From: a candidate division BRC1 bacterium ADurb.BinA292
GTDB lineage: Bacteria > Sumerlaeota > Sumerlaeia > MVZB01
Length of the DNA: 23,948 nt
Assembly (NCBI GenBank): GCA_002068205.1
Contig: MVZB01000017.1
Span: 1 to 23,948 of the forward strand
Reading direction: 5' to 3'
This document shows, one piece after another, positions 15,686 through 23,807 of the stretch. Each line of letters starts with the position of its first letter. Position 1 is the first letter of the stretch. The position numbers and the translations under genes are program-made. Under the pieces are notes generated by a model. The model was not told the origin of the DNA. It ran no database searches and saw only the letters and a list, made by a program, of their open reading frames with translations.

Positions 15686-16082
15686 GGGGCGGGTCTCCGT
15701 GGGCGGGGTCGGTGAGGGCGGCGTGAAACCGCTCGCGCTCGATGGGGCAATCATAATCCCGACCGCCATGGCGCGTGAATTCCCTTAGAGACCCTTATGA
15801 ACCCTTGCAGCAACATAAAATGAATGCGGGCTAATTTTTTCGGGGTTTCAGCAGCTGATTTTCATTGGATTTTTCCCGCCGAGGCGCGTGCGAACGACGA
15901 ACAACGGCGGCCGGCGGCGGAAAGGACCGCGCGGCGTGCACTCGGGACGCGCCGCGGACGAGCTTTTCCCGTTTGCAGATTCGCGCGGCGCGGAGTATAG
16001 GGATCTGCTGTACATGCGGCGCATTCGCCGGGAGGCGAGTGCGGCCGGCAGGGAGACGAAGCGTTTAATCGAGGAAGATGTC
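15686..16082. other. Divergent intergenic region between portal and GH116 genes
   Basis: 397 bases without a supportable gene. An A/T-richer core (about 15780-15880, containing ACCCTTATGAACCCTT near-repeats and a TTTTTTTCGGGG stretch) is the likely place of divergent promoters for the island and the glycosidase. The GH116 frame is open from 15888, but those 65 residues are basic, low-complexity and lack a ribosome binding site. I see no terminase remnant here. Confidence 0.45.
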
Positions 16083-18758
16083 ATGAATCCCGTTACCGAA
16101 TCAGGCAAGACGACCAAGGGCTGGCCGCTGCGCAAACTCCTTCAGCGCGGCGCGCCGATTGTCTATCGCGGCCGGCAGCTCGACGAGATTGCCATGCCGG
16201 TCGGCGGGATCGGCACGGGATCGATCTCGTTCGGCGGCTGGGGCCAGCTCCGCGATTTCGAAATCTTCAACAAGCCCGACAAGGGACTGGAACTCCAGTA
16301 TACGTTTTTCACGCTGTACGCACGCCAGGCGGGCCACGAGCCGATCACGCGCGTCCTGCAAGGCCCCGTCGGGGGCAACGAATTCATGGGGCCGAACCGC
16401 GGCAACGCCTACCACTCGTATGGGTTCGGCATGAACCGGCTCAGCGGGGCGGGCCTGCCGCATTTCCGGCAGGGTGAATTCATCGGCATGTTCCCGTTCG
16501 GCCGCGTCGACCTGCGCGACGAGAAAATGCCCGTCGCGGCCAGTGTCGAGGCCTGGAATCCATTTATTCCGCGCAACGCCGACGACTCGGGCCTGCCCGC
16601 CGCGCTGTTCAACATCGAGCTGCGCAACACGACGCCCGACCCCGTCGATGTCACGCTGATCGCCAATCTGGAAAACCGGATCGGCCATCCCGAGCCCGGC
16701 GGCGGCACGATCGAGGTCTTCGAAGAACCGGGCGTCCGCGGGCTGAGCATGACGACGCGGCGCCACAAGCCGGGCAGCCCGCGATACGGCACGATGGCGC
16801 TGGCGACGCCGCACAAGGACGTCAGCTACCAGACCGCCTGGACGCGCGGGGGCTGGTTCGATGCCTTCCACCGCTTCTGGGACCATGCGACGCAGGGCCG
16901 CCTGCAGGAGAATCGCGAGCCGACCGTGCGCGAGCCCGACGACCGCGGCACCGACATCGGCTCGATCGCGCTGCACGCCCGCATCGCGCCGGGGACAAGC
17001 ATCCGCCTGCCGGTCTGGATCATCTGGCACAACCCGGTGTTCGAAATGAACTGGGCGCAGCGCTGCGAGTGCGGGCCGGGCGGCGACTGCACGCCGTATC
17101 CGATCTGGCGCAATTACTACGCCACGGTCCACCGCGATGCGCTCGCCGTCGCGCGCTACCTGGGCGAGCATCACGTGCGGCTGGAACGCGAGACGCGGGC
17201 GTTTGCCGAGGCGCTCTACGGCTCCACGCTGCCGGCCGCCGTCATGGACGCCGTCGGCTCGCAGATCTCGATCCTCAAGTCGACCACCTGCATCCGGCTG
17301 GAGGACGGCACGTTCTACGGTTTCGAGGGCTGTTTCCCCGGCATGGGGTGCTGCGAGGGGACCTGCACCCACGTCTGGAACTATGCCCAGGCGCTCCCGT
17401 TCCTGTTCCCCGCGCTCGAACGCAGCGTGCGCGAGGCCGATTTCGAGCACCGCCTGAGCGAGGACGGCCACATGGTGTTCCGCATGCCGCTGCCGCTGGG
17501 GACGCCGCCCCAAGCGACCGGCCATGCCGCCGCCGACGGCCAGATGGGCGGCGTGCTCAAGTTCTATCGCGAGTGGGTGCAGACTGGCGATGACGACTGG
17601 CTGCGCCGCCACTGGCCCAGCCTCGTCCGTTCGCTGGAGTACGCCTGGCGCTTCTGGGATCAGGACAAGGACGGCGTGATGGAGGGGGTGCAGCACAACA
17701 CCTACGACATCGAGTTCTACGGCCCCAACACGATGATGGGCAGCCTGTATCACGGCGCGCTGCGCGCGGCCGAGATCATGGCGCGCCACCTGGGCGAGCA
17801 CGACAAGGCCCGGGAATACCGCCGGCTGCGCGAGCAGGGGCGCGCCTGGATGGATCAGCACCTGTTCAACGGCGAGTATTACATCCAGGAAATCCGGCCC
17901 GATGCGCCCAGCTCGCACGAGCGCGCGCTTCTCGGTTGGCAGGGCGAAGATCCGGACAAACCCGAAATCCCCCGCTACCAGTACGGCAAGGGTTGCCTCT
18001 CGGACCAACTGCTGGGGCAATGGTTCGCGCGGGTGGTCGGGTTGGGTCAACTGTTCGACCCGAAGCATGTCAAGTCCGCGCTGGATTCGATCTTCCGCTA
18101 TAACTGGCGCGAAACGCTGGTGGAGCACGCCAACCCGCAGCGGATCTACGCCGTCGGCGACGAAGCGGGCCTGCTGCTGGCGACATGGCCCCACGGCGAA
18201 CGGCCCGGCCTGCCGTTCGTCTACAGCGACGAGGTCTGGACCGGGATCGAATATCAGGTCGCCGCGCATCTGATCTACGAGGGCCGGCTGCGCGAGGGGC
18301 TGTCGATCGTCAAGGGGCTGCGCGACCGCTTCACCGGCGAGCGCCGCAACCCGTTCAACGAATTCGAGTGCGGCAATCACTACGCCCGCGCGCTGGCGTC
18401 GTATTCGCTCCTGCTCGCGCTGTCCGACTTCCAGTACAGCGCGCCGGAGCGGCGGCTGGCGTTCGCCCCGCGCGTCTATGCCGACGATTTCGCCTGCTTC
18501 TTTTCGATCGACCCGGCCTGGGGCATGCTGCGCCAGCGGGCCGCCCAACGCGGCGGCGCCGCCGAGGTCGAAGTCAAGGACGGGCGGCTCGTGCTGGCCG
18601 AGATCGCCGTGGGCCTGAAGGCCGACGCCGCCGAGGTGGAGCTGGCGGGCCGGAAGGTGCCGGCCCAGGCCCAGGCCGAACGGAAGCGCCTCGTGCTGCG
18701 GTTCGCCGAACCGGTTACGATTGAAACAGGCCAGACCCTGCGGATTGTCGCCGGCTGA
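16083..18758 (+). CDS. GH116 family glycosidase (GBA2/DUF608-like beta-glucosidase/glucosylceramidase)
   Basis: Retaining glycosidase that releases glucose or related sugars from beta-linked conjugates. The protein is 891 aa. The N-terminal domain carries the GBA2_N-type opening AMPVGGIGTGSISFGGWGQLRDFEIFNKP; the catalytic (alpha/alpha)6 domain starts near residue 370. Candidate nucleophile is Glu425 in CCEGTCTHVWNYAQALPFLFP, and the candidate acid/base is Asp542 in QHNTYDIEFYGPNTMMGSLYHGAL; this placement follows characterised GH116 enzymes. Further conserved stretches are RYQYGKGCLSDQLLGQWFARVVGLG and YSDEVWTGIEYQVAAHLI. No signal peptide is seen, so it is likely cytoplasmic. GAGGAAG before ATG 16083 sets the start. 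A glucokinase lies 1 kb downstream, a plausible pathway link. Substrate is not decided by sequence. Confidence 0.92.
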   Translation: MNPVTESGKTTKGWPLRKLLQRGAPIVYRGRQLDEIAMPVGGIGTGSISFGGWGQLRDFEIFNKPDKGLELQYTFFTLYARQAGHEPITRVLQGPVGGNEFMGPNRGNAYHSYGFGMNRLSGAGLPHFRQGEFIGMFPFGRVDLRDEKMPVAASVEAWNPFIPRNADDSGLPAALFNIELRNTTPDPVDVTLIANLENRIGHPEPGGGTIEVFEEPGVRGLSMTTRRHKPGSPRYGTMALATPHKDVSYQTAWTRGGWFDAFHRFWDHATQGRLQENREPTVREPDDRGTDIGSIALHARIAPGTSIRLPVWIIWHNPVFEMNWAQRCECGPGGDCTPYPIWRNYYATVHRDALAVARYLGEHHVRLERETRAFAEALYGSTLPAAVMDAVGSQISILKSTTCIRLEDGTFYGFEGCFPGMGCCEGTCTHVWNYAQALPFLFPALERSVREADFEHRLSEDGHMVFRMPLPLGTPPQATGHAAADGQMGGVLKFYREWVQTGDDDWLRRHWPSLVRSLEYAWRFWDQDKDGVMEGVQHNTYDIEFYGPNTMMGSLYHGALRAAEIMARHLGEHDKAREYRRLREQGRAWMDQHLFNGEYYIQEIRPDAPSSHERALLGWQGEDPDKPEIPRYQYGKGCLSDQLLGQWFARVVGLGQLFDPKHVKSALDSIFRYNWRETLVEHANPQRIYAVGDEAGLLLATWPHGERPGLPFVYSDEVWTGIEYQVAAHLIYEGRLREGLSIVKGLRDRFTGERRNPFNEFECGNHYARALASYSLLLALSDFQYSAPERRLAFAPRVYADDFACFFSIDPAWGMLRQRAAQRGGAAEVEVKDGRLVLAEIAVGLKADAAEVELAGRKVPAQAQAERKRLVLRFAEPVTIETGQTLRIVAG

Positions 18759-18793
18759 ACCGCGGCCGGCCGCGTCCGCACCGGAGTCGATCG

Positions 18794-19606
18794 ATGCCCG
18801 CTGCGCCCCCGGCGACGCCCATCGTCGCGCTGCTGACCGACTTCGGTGTTGGCGACTGGTATGTCGGCGCGATGAAGGGCGAAATCCTGCGCCGCGCGCC
18901 GCACGCCCATCTCGTCGACGTGACGCACGGCCTCCCGCCGCACCAGGTCCTGCCCGGCGCGTTCGTGCTCCACTGCGCGGCGGGGTCGTTCCCCGCTGGC
19001 ACGATTTTCTGCTGCGTCGTCGACCCCGGCGTCGGCACCGAGCGGCGCGCCCTCTGCGGCCGCGTCGGGCCGTGGCTCTTTTCCGGCCCGGATAACGGCC
19101 TGCTGTCGGGGTTGCTGGAGGGTCTGGCGCCGGACGATCTGGATCTGCACCGGATCGAAAACCCCGAATTCCGCAACGAGCGCGTCAGCTCGACGTTCCA
19201 TGGGCGCGATCTGTTCGCCCCCGCCGCGGCGCGGCTCGCGCTGGGGTTCGATCCGGCTCAGGCCGGCCCGCCGGTCGCCGACCCGCTGCGCCTGCCGCTC
19301 TTCGAACTGGCGGAGCAAGCCGACCGGCTGACCGGCCGGGTCGTGCTGATCGATCAATTCGGCAATCTGGTGACGAACATCCGGCGCCGGTCCCACGGTG
19401 CGTGGTTTGAACCGGGCCGCTTTGTGATCCATGCCGGGGCGCTGCGGCTCGATACGCTCAGCACCACGTTCGGCGAGGTGCGCCACGTGCAGGCGCTGGC
19501 CTATTGGGGCTCGGCCGGCACGCTGGAGATCGCCGTCAACCAGGGCTCGGCCGCCGGCCTGACCGGTCTCAGACTGGGCGACGCCATTGACGTCGAGCGG
19601 CGCTAG
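18794..19606 (+). CDS. S-adenosyl-L-methionine hydroxide adenosyltransferase (DUF62, fluorinase/chlorinase fold)
   Basis: Hydrolyses SAM to adenosine and methionine using an activated hydroxide; the physiological reason is not well known. The protein is 270 aa, typical length. It has IVALLTDFGVGDWYVGAMKGEI at the start, VDVTHGLPPHQVLPGAFVL, VVDPGVGTERRAL, FSGPDNGLLSGLLEG, STFHGRDLFAPAAARLALG and VVLIDQFGNLVTNI. The hydroxide-activating triad of the archaeal homologue PH0463 (Asp68, Arg75, His127, as I recall) maps to Asp77, Arg84 and His136 with identical spacing, so this is the hydrolase type, not a halogenase. GGAG lies seven bases before the ATG. It follows GH116 by 35 bases and may be co-transcribed with it. 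Confidence 0.93.
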   Translation: MPAAPPATPIVALLTDFGVGDWYVGAMKGEILRRAPHAHLVDVTHGLPPHQVLPGAFVLHCAAGSFPAGTIFCCVVDPGVGTERRALCGRVGPWLFSGPDNGLLSGLLEGLAPDDLDLHRIENPEFRNERVSSTFHGRDLFAPAAARLALGFDPAQAGPPVADPLRLPLFELAEQADRLTGRVVLIDQFGNLVTNIRRRSHGAWFEPGRFVIHAGALRLDTLSTTFGEVRHVQALAYWGSAGTLEIAVNQGSAAGLTGLRLGDAIDVERR

Positions 19607-19657
19607 GCACGGGGCTTCCAGCGAAGGCGAAGCCACTTGCAAAAGCGCCGTCTCTCA

Positions 19658-19684
19658 TGTCCCTTAAGTCCCTGATGTCCTTTC
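19658..19684. repeat. Three tandem degenerate 9-mers (AWGTCCCTK type)
   Basis: The units ATGTCCCTT, AAGTCCCTG and ATGTCCTTT follow each other without gaps between the SAM hydroxide adenosyltransferase and glk genes. GTCCCT nonamer arrays of this kind occur as dispersed intergenic repeats in some PVC-type genomes; that comparison is from memory. No function is evident. Confidence 0.55.
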
Positions 19685-19724
19685 CGTTTGGCGTGAGGGA
19701 CGAATTCTTGCCTGGGACGGCCCG

Positions 19725-20729
19725 ATGAGCGGCAAACCCTGTCTCCTGGCCGGCGATGTCGGCGGCACGAAGGTCAACGTCGCCTGCTTTGATCCCGACG
19801 GCGACCTGCTGACCCCGCTTGCCGAGGCCAGCTACGCGACGGCCGACGTCGCCGGGTTGGCGGATATTGCGCGCCGCCTCGTCGGCGACGCGGTCGGCTC
19901 GGTCGCGGCCGCCTGTTTCGGCGTGGCCGGCGCGGTCATCGACCGCCGCGCCCAGATGGTCAACGTCCCCTGGCCGGCCGATGCGCGCGACCTGGAACGC
20001 CTGTTCGGGCACGACCGCGTCGATCTGATCAACGACCTGGTCGCCCTCGCCTACGGCGTGCTGACGCTCCGGCCGCGCGATCTGGCCGTGCTCCATGCCG
20101 GGGACCCGCTCCCCGGCGGCAATAAGGCCGTCATCGCGGCGGGAACCGGCCTGGGCGAATCGATGCTGTTCCACCACGCCGGGCGCTACTACCCCTCGCC
20201 GTCCGAAGGCGGCCACGCCGATTTCTCCCCCAACTGCGACGAGGAAATCGACCTGCTGCGCTACATGATGGACCGCATCGGCCGCACCAGCACCGAGCGC
20301 CTGCTGAGCGGCCCGGGCCTGGTCCGGATCCATGAGTTCCTGCGCGACACGGGACGGGAGGAAGAGCCGGACTGGCTCGCCGAACGGCTGCGCCGGGGCG
20401 ATGCGTCGGCCGAGATCTCGCAGGCGGCGCTGGAACGGCGCGCGCCGATCTGCGAGCGCGCCCTGGATCTGTTCGTGCGGATCTACGGCGCCGAAGCGGG
20501 CGATCTGGCCCTGACCGTGCTGGCCACCGGCGGCGTCTACCTGGGCGGCGGCATCGCCCCCAAGATCCTGCCGCGGCTGCGCGAGGGGCCGTTCATGGAG
20601 GCATTCCATCACAAGGGGCGGCTCAGCGAGATGATGGCGCGCATCCCGGTCCACGTCGTGCTGGAGCCGCGCGCGCCGCTGTTCGGCGCCGCCTGGCGCG
20701 CACGCGAACTGCTGAGGCCTGTCGGATAA
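19725..20729 (+). CDS. glk: Glucokinase (Glk family)
   Basis: Phosphorylates glucose to glucose-6-phosphate with ATP in the cytoplasm. The protein is 334 aa and belongs to the E. coli-type Glk group rather than the ROK group. It begins with the phosphate-binding loop LLAGDVGGTKVNVACFD, then CFGVAGAVIDRRAQMVNVPWP, the catalytic-base region LINDLVALAYGV, AVIAAGTGLGESMLFH, the sugar-binding SEGGHADFSP and C-terminal GGVYLGGGIAPKILP. It lies 118 bases after the SAM hydroxide adenosyltransferase and ends before a strong terminator. Glucose from the nearby GH116 enzyme would be a natural substrate; that link is inference. No strong ribosome binding site is seen directly before the ATG. Confidence 0.94.
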   Translation: MSGKPCLLAGDVGGTKVNVACFDPDGDLLTPLAEASYATADVAGLADIARRLVGDAVGSVAAACFGVAGAVIDRRAQMVNVPWPADARDLERLFGHDRVDLINDLVALAYGVLTLRPRDLAVLHAGDPLPGGNKAVIAAGTGLGESMLFHHAGRYYPSPSEGGHADFSPNCDEEIDLLRYMMDRIGRTSTERLLSGPGLVRIHEFLRDTGREEEPDWLAERLRRGDASAEISQAALERRAPICERALDLFVRIYGAEAGDLALTVLATGGVYLGGGIAPKILPRLREGPFMEAFHHKGRLSEMMARIPVHVVLEPRAPLFGAAWRARELLRPVG

Positions 20730-20842
20730 ATTTTCTCCATTCGGCAGACACTCCAGAGTTTTTCAACGCATGCTCCCCGGACGGAACCTTCCGTCTCGGC
20801 CCCCGCTAAACAGCCGAAGTATCGACGCGCGACTCAGAAGAA

Positions 20843-20875
20843 AAGCCGCCGGTCGTGACCCGGCGGCTTCTTTTT
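20843..20875. terminator. Intrinsic terminator after glk, probably bidirectional
   Basis: AAGCCGCCGG at 20843-20852 pairs perfectly with CCGGCGGCTT at 20860-20869 around TCGTGAC, followed by CTTTTT on the plus strand. On the minus strand the stem is followed by TTTTCTTC, so it can also end the transcript of the tRNA-Gly gene that originally read leftward from this site. Confidence 0.9.
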
Positions 20876-20903
20876 GCGCTGCTTTGATTCTGAAAAACTT
20901 AGA

Positions 20904-20953
20904 TGGAGCGGGAAACCGGACTCGAACCGGCGACATCCACCTTGGCAAGGTGG
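20904..20953 (-). tRNA. tRNA-Gly(GCC) 3' fragment: attachment site of an integrated element
   Basis: On the minus strand the sequence gives an anticodon stem-loop CCACC TTGCCAA GGTGG (anticodon GCC), a T arm with the loop TTCGAGT, acceptor strand TTCCCGC, discriminator T and encoded CCA. No matching 5' acceptor (GCGGGAA) or D arm is found upstream; those positions hold unrelated sequence. So only the anticodon-to-CCA part is present. A P4-type integrase gene starts about 165 bases to the right. This is the expected product of integration into the tRNA 3' half, with the element's own copy restoring the tRNA gene at the far end. Confidence 0.85.
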
Positions 20954-21055
20954 ATTCCCTACTTTCAGCGGTTCTCAGCCGTTACGAGAAACCCCGAAAA
21001 ATAAGGGATTTGTCGCCTCTTGAAAACAAGGCTTGCGATTGATTATCATTCCTCG

Positions 21056-21077
21056 TGACAGCCAGATGACAGCCAGA
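21056..21077. repeat. Tandem 11-mer direct repeat near the attachment site
   Basis: TGACAGCCAGA occurs twice head-to-tail, between the tRNA fragment and the integrase start. Short direct repeats of this kind in att regions are often arm-type binding sites for integrase or excisionase; the role here is inference. Confidence 0.6.
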
Positions 21078-21117
21078 ATCGCCGTCATGGTTTATCTGAA
21101 AACTCGCGAGGAATCCC

Positions 21118-22455
21118 ATGGAAAGGGCCAAGCTGACAAAGGCGCTGGTCGAGCGGCTTCAGCCGGACCCCGCGGGGCGCTTTGAAGTGTGGGACACCGA
21201 TCTCCCTGGCTTCCTGGTGCGGATCTATCCGAATGGCCGGAAGGTGTTCTTCGCCTTCTACCGCACCGAGGCGGGCGACCGTCGCCAGCCGAAGCTGGGC
21301 GTCTATCATCCTGAGACATTCAAGGTCGAAACCGCCCGCACTCGGGCCAGCGAGGTCTTGAGCCGGGCGAGCCTTGGCGAAGATCCCAGCCGGGCGCGTC
21401 AAGAGGCGCGCAAGGCGATGACCTTTGGGCGCTACGCGGTTGACTACATGGCGGACGCCAAACTGCATCAGGGCGCGCGTACCTGGCAGGAGAATATGAG
21501 CCGGCTTGAACTCCACCTGCTGCCCGCGCTCGGGGCCATGCGCATGAATGCCATCAGCCGGGAGCGGGTGAAGCGGCTTCACAAGGCCATAGCCGAGAAA
21601 CGCGAGGTGGAGCGTAAGGGCAAACGTCGCGGGGCCGGCGGCGAGAGGAATGGCAGGGCATACAAGCGCGTGATCGGGGGGCCGGCGCACGCCAACAAGT
21701 GCCTCGTGCTGCTCAAGACGATGTTCAACGCGGCGCGGGCAGACGGCGTGCTCCCCAGGGGGGCGGATAATCCATGCGTCGGCATCAAGCTGTTCAAGGA
21801 AAAACCCCGCGAACGCTACCTGACGGCCGATGAGCTGGCGCGGCTGGCCGATGCAATCGCGGAGACTGAAGCGGCCGGTGAGGCTTCCCCTTGGGCCATC
21901 GCGGCTATCCGGCTGCTGATCTTCACCGGGGCGCGCCGAAACGAAATCCTGACGCTCAAATGGGCGCACGTGGACGCGGAGACTGGAAGGCTTCGGTTGC
22001 CCGAATCCAAGACCGGGGCCAAGGTCATCCACTTGAACCGAGCCGCGGCGGACATCCTGACGGCGCTGGCTCAAATCCGAACTGAGGGCAATCCTTATGT
22101 CATCGAAGGTCACAAGCATGGGGAACGGCTGATTAACCTGACAAAGCCCTGGTATCGCATCCGGGAGCGGGCGAGCCTGCCCGACCTTCGGCTGCATGAT
22201 CTGAGACACGTCTATGCCGGCGTGGGGGCCGCGCTGGGGCTGGGCCTGCCCGTGGTGGGCAAGCTGCTGGGCCATGCCACGGGCCGGACAACCGAGCGCT
22301 ACGCCAACTTGGCGCCCGATCCGGTGCAAGCCGCGGCCGAAGCTATCGGCAATCACTTGGCCGAAGCGATGGCTCGGGGCAAGGCCAAGGTGGTCGAGCT
22401 GGCGGCAGAGAACGAAGACACGAGAGGGGGTGAGGCGAGACACGAAACGATGTGA
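21118..22455 (+). CDS. P4-type tyrosine recombinase (integrase) of a tRNA-targeting element
   Basis: Catalyses site-specific insertion and excision of the element at the tRNA-Gly gene. The protein is 445 aa. It has an N-terminal DUF4102-like arm-binding domain (FEVWDTDLPGFLVRIYPNGRKVFFAFYR, about 20-90), a SAM-like core-binding domain (about 100-220) and a C-terminal catalytic domain. The catalytic set is complete: Arg273 (FTGARRNEIL), Lys298 (PESKTGAK), His360 and Arg363 (LHDLRHVYA), His386 (LLGHATG) and nucleophile Tyr395 (TERYANLAP). GAGGA lies about six bases before the ATG. Base composition is somewhat less extreme than in host genes. It appears intact and probably active. Confidence 0.95.
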   Translation: MERAKLTKALVERLQPDPAGRFEVWDTDLPGFLVRIYPNGRKVFFAFYRTEAGDRRQPKLGVYHPETFKVETARTRASEVLSRASLGEDPSRARQEARKAMTFGRYAVDYMADAKLHQGARTWQENMSRLELHLLPALGAMRMNAISRERVKRLHKAIAEKREVERKGKRRGAGGERNGRAYKRVIGGPAHANKCLVLLKTMFNAARADGVLPRGADNPCVGIKLFKEKPRERYLTADELARLADAIAETEAAGEASPWAIAAIRLLIFTGARRNEILTLKWAHVDAETGRLRLPESKTGAKVIHLNRAAADILTALAQIRTEGNPYVIEGHKHGERLINLTKPWYRIRERASLPDLRLHDLRHVYAGVGAALGLGLPVVGKLLGHATGRTTERYANLAPDPVQAAAEAIGNHLAEAMARGKAKVVELAAENEDTRGGEARHETM

Positions 22456-22565
22456 AGCGGCGCCCGCGGCGGCAGAAACCCGCGCGCGGACGCCTGACCC
22501 GCTTCGATGCATCACCCATCGTCGCGAGCTGCCGAGAGTATCGGCGGAAACAGGGGGGATCCCCA

Positions 22566-22985
22566 ATGAAAAAAACTGTCTGTGATCTCTCGCTCGACCT
22601 GAGCGAGGGCGAACTTCGAAACATCCTGCATAATCGAGCCGAGGCCCAACTGGGATGCGATACCGTGCCGGCAAAGCCGGTCGCGGACGCCATCTCCGCG
22701 GTCGTGGCCGACGTCGGCTGCATCAATGACCTGATTGGCCTGCTTCTGCGCAATCAGGAGAACGAAGCGTTTGAGCCGGCCATGCACTGTGTCCGAATGG
22801 CGCTCTCTGACGTGGCCCACCGAGCAGCGGAACTTGAGACGGGCCTAGTCCAATCTGGATCGGTGCGGGACATGTCCATCAACCCTATCGGAATGAATGC
22901 CTATTCGCCTTTCTCCTATGAGGACCTACGCAAGACTGTGACAGAAATTGAACAGGGGTTGCAGGCGGCGAGCCCAAAGAGATAG
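22566..22985 (+). CDS. Hypothetical protein, 139 aa, in integrative element
   Basis: I do not recognise a family. The protein begins MKKTVCDLSLDLSEGELRNI, is mostly helical and mildly acidic, and has no signal peptide or membrane segment. Helical stretches include VADAISAVVADVGCINDLIGLLLRN and VRMALSDVAHRAAELETGL. I chose ATG 22566, preceded by GGGGGGAT; the frame is also open from GTG 22452, which overlaps the integrase stop as GTGA, but the extra 38 residues are Arg-rich and low-complexity. It is in line with the integrase and likely belongs to the same mobile element. Confidence 0.65.
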   Translation: MKKTVCDLSLDLSEGELRNILHNRAEAQLGCDTVPAKPVADAISAVVADVGCINDLIGLLLRNQENEAFEPAMHCVRMALSDVAHRAAELETGLVQSGSVRDMSINPIGMNAYSPFSYEDLRKTVTEIEQGLQAASPKR

Positions 22986-22996
22986 CCAACCACTTT

Positions 22997-23056
22997 GGCG
23001 GGCAACGGCTGGGCTGATCCCCTGGCCGGGCCGGTTCCCCTTGCCGGCTGCCCGCC
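22997..23056 (+). promoter_or_regulatory. GC-rich inverted repeat upstream of the Myb/GcrA-like gene
   Basis: GGCGGGCA at 22997-23004 pairs with TGCCCGCC at 23049-23056, and the bases just inside (ACGG and CCGG) can partly extend the stem. It lies between the two small element genes, without a T-run. It may be a structured leader or weak transcript end. Confidence 0.4.
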
Positions 23057-23100
23057 GATTCACCAGACAAGGGGATTGAACGCAGAAAGGGGATGCGACG

Positions 23101-23568
23101 ATGGCTTGGGTAAAGGGGCCACTGAAAAGGTTTCTTGAAGCTGAGGCAGAGTTGAAGCGAAGGCTTGAGGAACAAAACCTTGCGGCACAGAAGATTCTTG
23201 ATGCCACGCGCGTGCCACCCGCGATGGAAGAATCATGGCGCCTTGAGGGAAGGATTCAGATGGAGCTTGCGGGCTATGTCTGGGTTGATGACAAGCAACC
23301 GGAAGCAGTCAAGCCGGCGACGCCCGCACAGAGGGAAAAGCCGTTGTCTTCCGCCAATGGCGGAAGATGGACACCGGAGCAAGATGAACGACTCATTAAG
23401 TTGGCAATGAACATCGACCTGTCCCTCAACGAGATCGCCCGAAAGATGGGGCGGACGAAGTGCTCAGTCAACGGTCGGATTTATCGGCTCAGAAGAAGCA
23501 GAAAACTCTCCTTCCCCGACAGATCCGGCAAAACCCCTGAAAATAAAGACCGAAACCCCTCGCGCTGA
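23101..23568 (+). CDS. Small DNA-binding protein with C-terminal Myb/GcrA-like helix-turn-helix
   Basis: Protein of 155 aa. The N-terminal part (about 1-35) is a charged amphipathic helix, likely coiled coil (LKRFLEAEAELKRRLEEQN). The C-terminal domain (about 88-140) reads RWTPEQDERLIKLAMNIDLS, then LNEIARKMGRTKCSVNGRIYRL, with the spaced aromatic and helix pattern of Myb/SANT- or GcrA-like DNA-binding domains. GAAAGGGG lies about eight bases before the ATG. It lies directly upstream of a series of AAACCCCT repeats, the last codons overlapping the first copies, so self-binding is possible. Probably a regulator of the mobile element; target unknown. Confidence 0.7.
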   Translation: MAWVKGPLKRFLEAEAELKRRLEEQNLAAQKILDATRVPPAMEESWRLEGRIQMELAGYVWVDDKQPEAVKPATPAQREKPLSSANGGRWTPEQDERLIKLAMNIDLSLNEIARKMGRTKCSVNGRIYRLRRSRKLSFPDRSGKTPENKDRNPSR

Positions 23569-23650
23569 CAGAAACGAAACCCCCTCAAACCAAACCGAAA
23601 CCTCAAAAAAAGGGTTTCGGTTTTTGCATTTTTACCCTTCCGGAACCCCT
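23531..23650. repeat. Phased AAACCCCT repeats, about 22-base spacing
   Basis: Copies or near-copies of (G)AAACCCCT begin at about 23531, 23553, 23577 and 23598 (AAACCTC variant), with another at about 23643 (GGAACCCCT). Spacings are 22, 24, 21 and 45 bases, close to two helix turns or a multiple. The spacing places the copies on one face of DNA, as in iterons or operator arrays. Partly overlaps the end of the regulator gene and its terminator. Confidence 0.5.
23592..23625 (+). terminator. Intrinsic terminator after the Myb/GcrA-like gene
   Basis: AAACCGAAACC at 23592-23602 pairs perfectly with GGTTTCGGTTT at 23613-23623 around a 10-base A-rich loop, and the stem runs into TTTTT. It lies 24 bases after the stop codon. 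Confidence 0.85.
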
Positions 23651-23756
23651 CTGGTTTCGCCTTATAACTGCCGCGATGACATCACCCGGAGGCTGACCGG
23701 GGGCGATTGCTGGGCCAGACTCACGAGCTTTCTTTTCGGCGCCCGCGCCGATACCT

Positions 23757-23801
23757 CGCCCGCCCCTTTCAGCCCTGGGTGAATCCCAGTAGGGGCGGGC
23801 G
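23757..23801 (+). promoter_or_regulatory. Long hairpin covering the ribosome binding site of the HTH gene
   Basis: CGCCCGCCCCT at 23757-23767 is the exact complement of AGGGGCGGGCG at 23791-23801. Inside, CTGGG (23775-23779) pairs with CCCAG (23785-23789) around TGAAT. The right arm contains the only purine-rich Shine-Dalgarno-like stretch (AGGGGCGGG), six bases before the ATG at 23808, so the stem would hide it. Confidence 0.6.
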
Positions 23802-23807
23802 ACTTCT

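Noticed and set aside
14231..15715. Plus-strand 494-aa open frame opposite the portal gene
   Set aside because: Shadow of the DUF935 portal gene, which has clear family motifs.
16101..18548. Minus-strand 815-aa open frame opposite the GH116 gene
   Set aside because: Shadow frame; the plus strand carries catalytic motifs of GH116 over its whole length.
20904..20990. A complete tRNA-Gly gene
   Set aside because: No GCGGGAA acceptor strand or D arm is found on the 5' side, so only the 3' part is present.
21085..22674. Minus-strand 529-aa open frame opposite integrase
   Set aside because: Shadow of the integrase gene, whose catalytic residues are all present on the plus strand.
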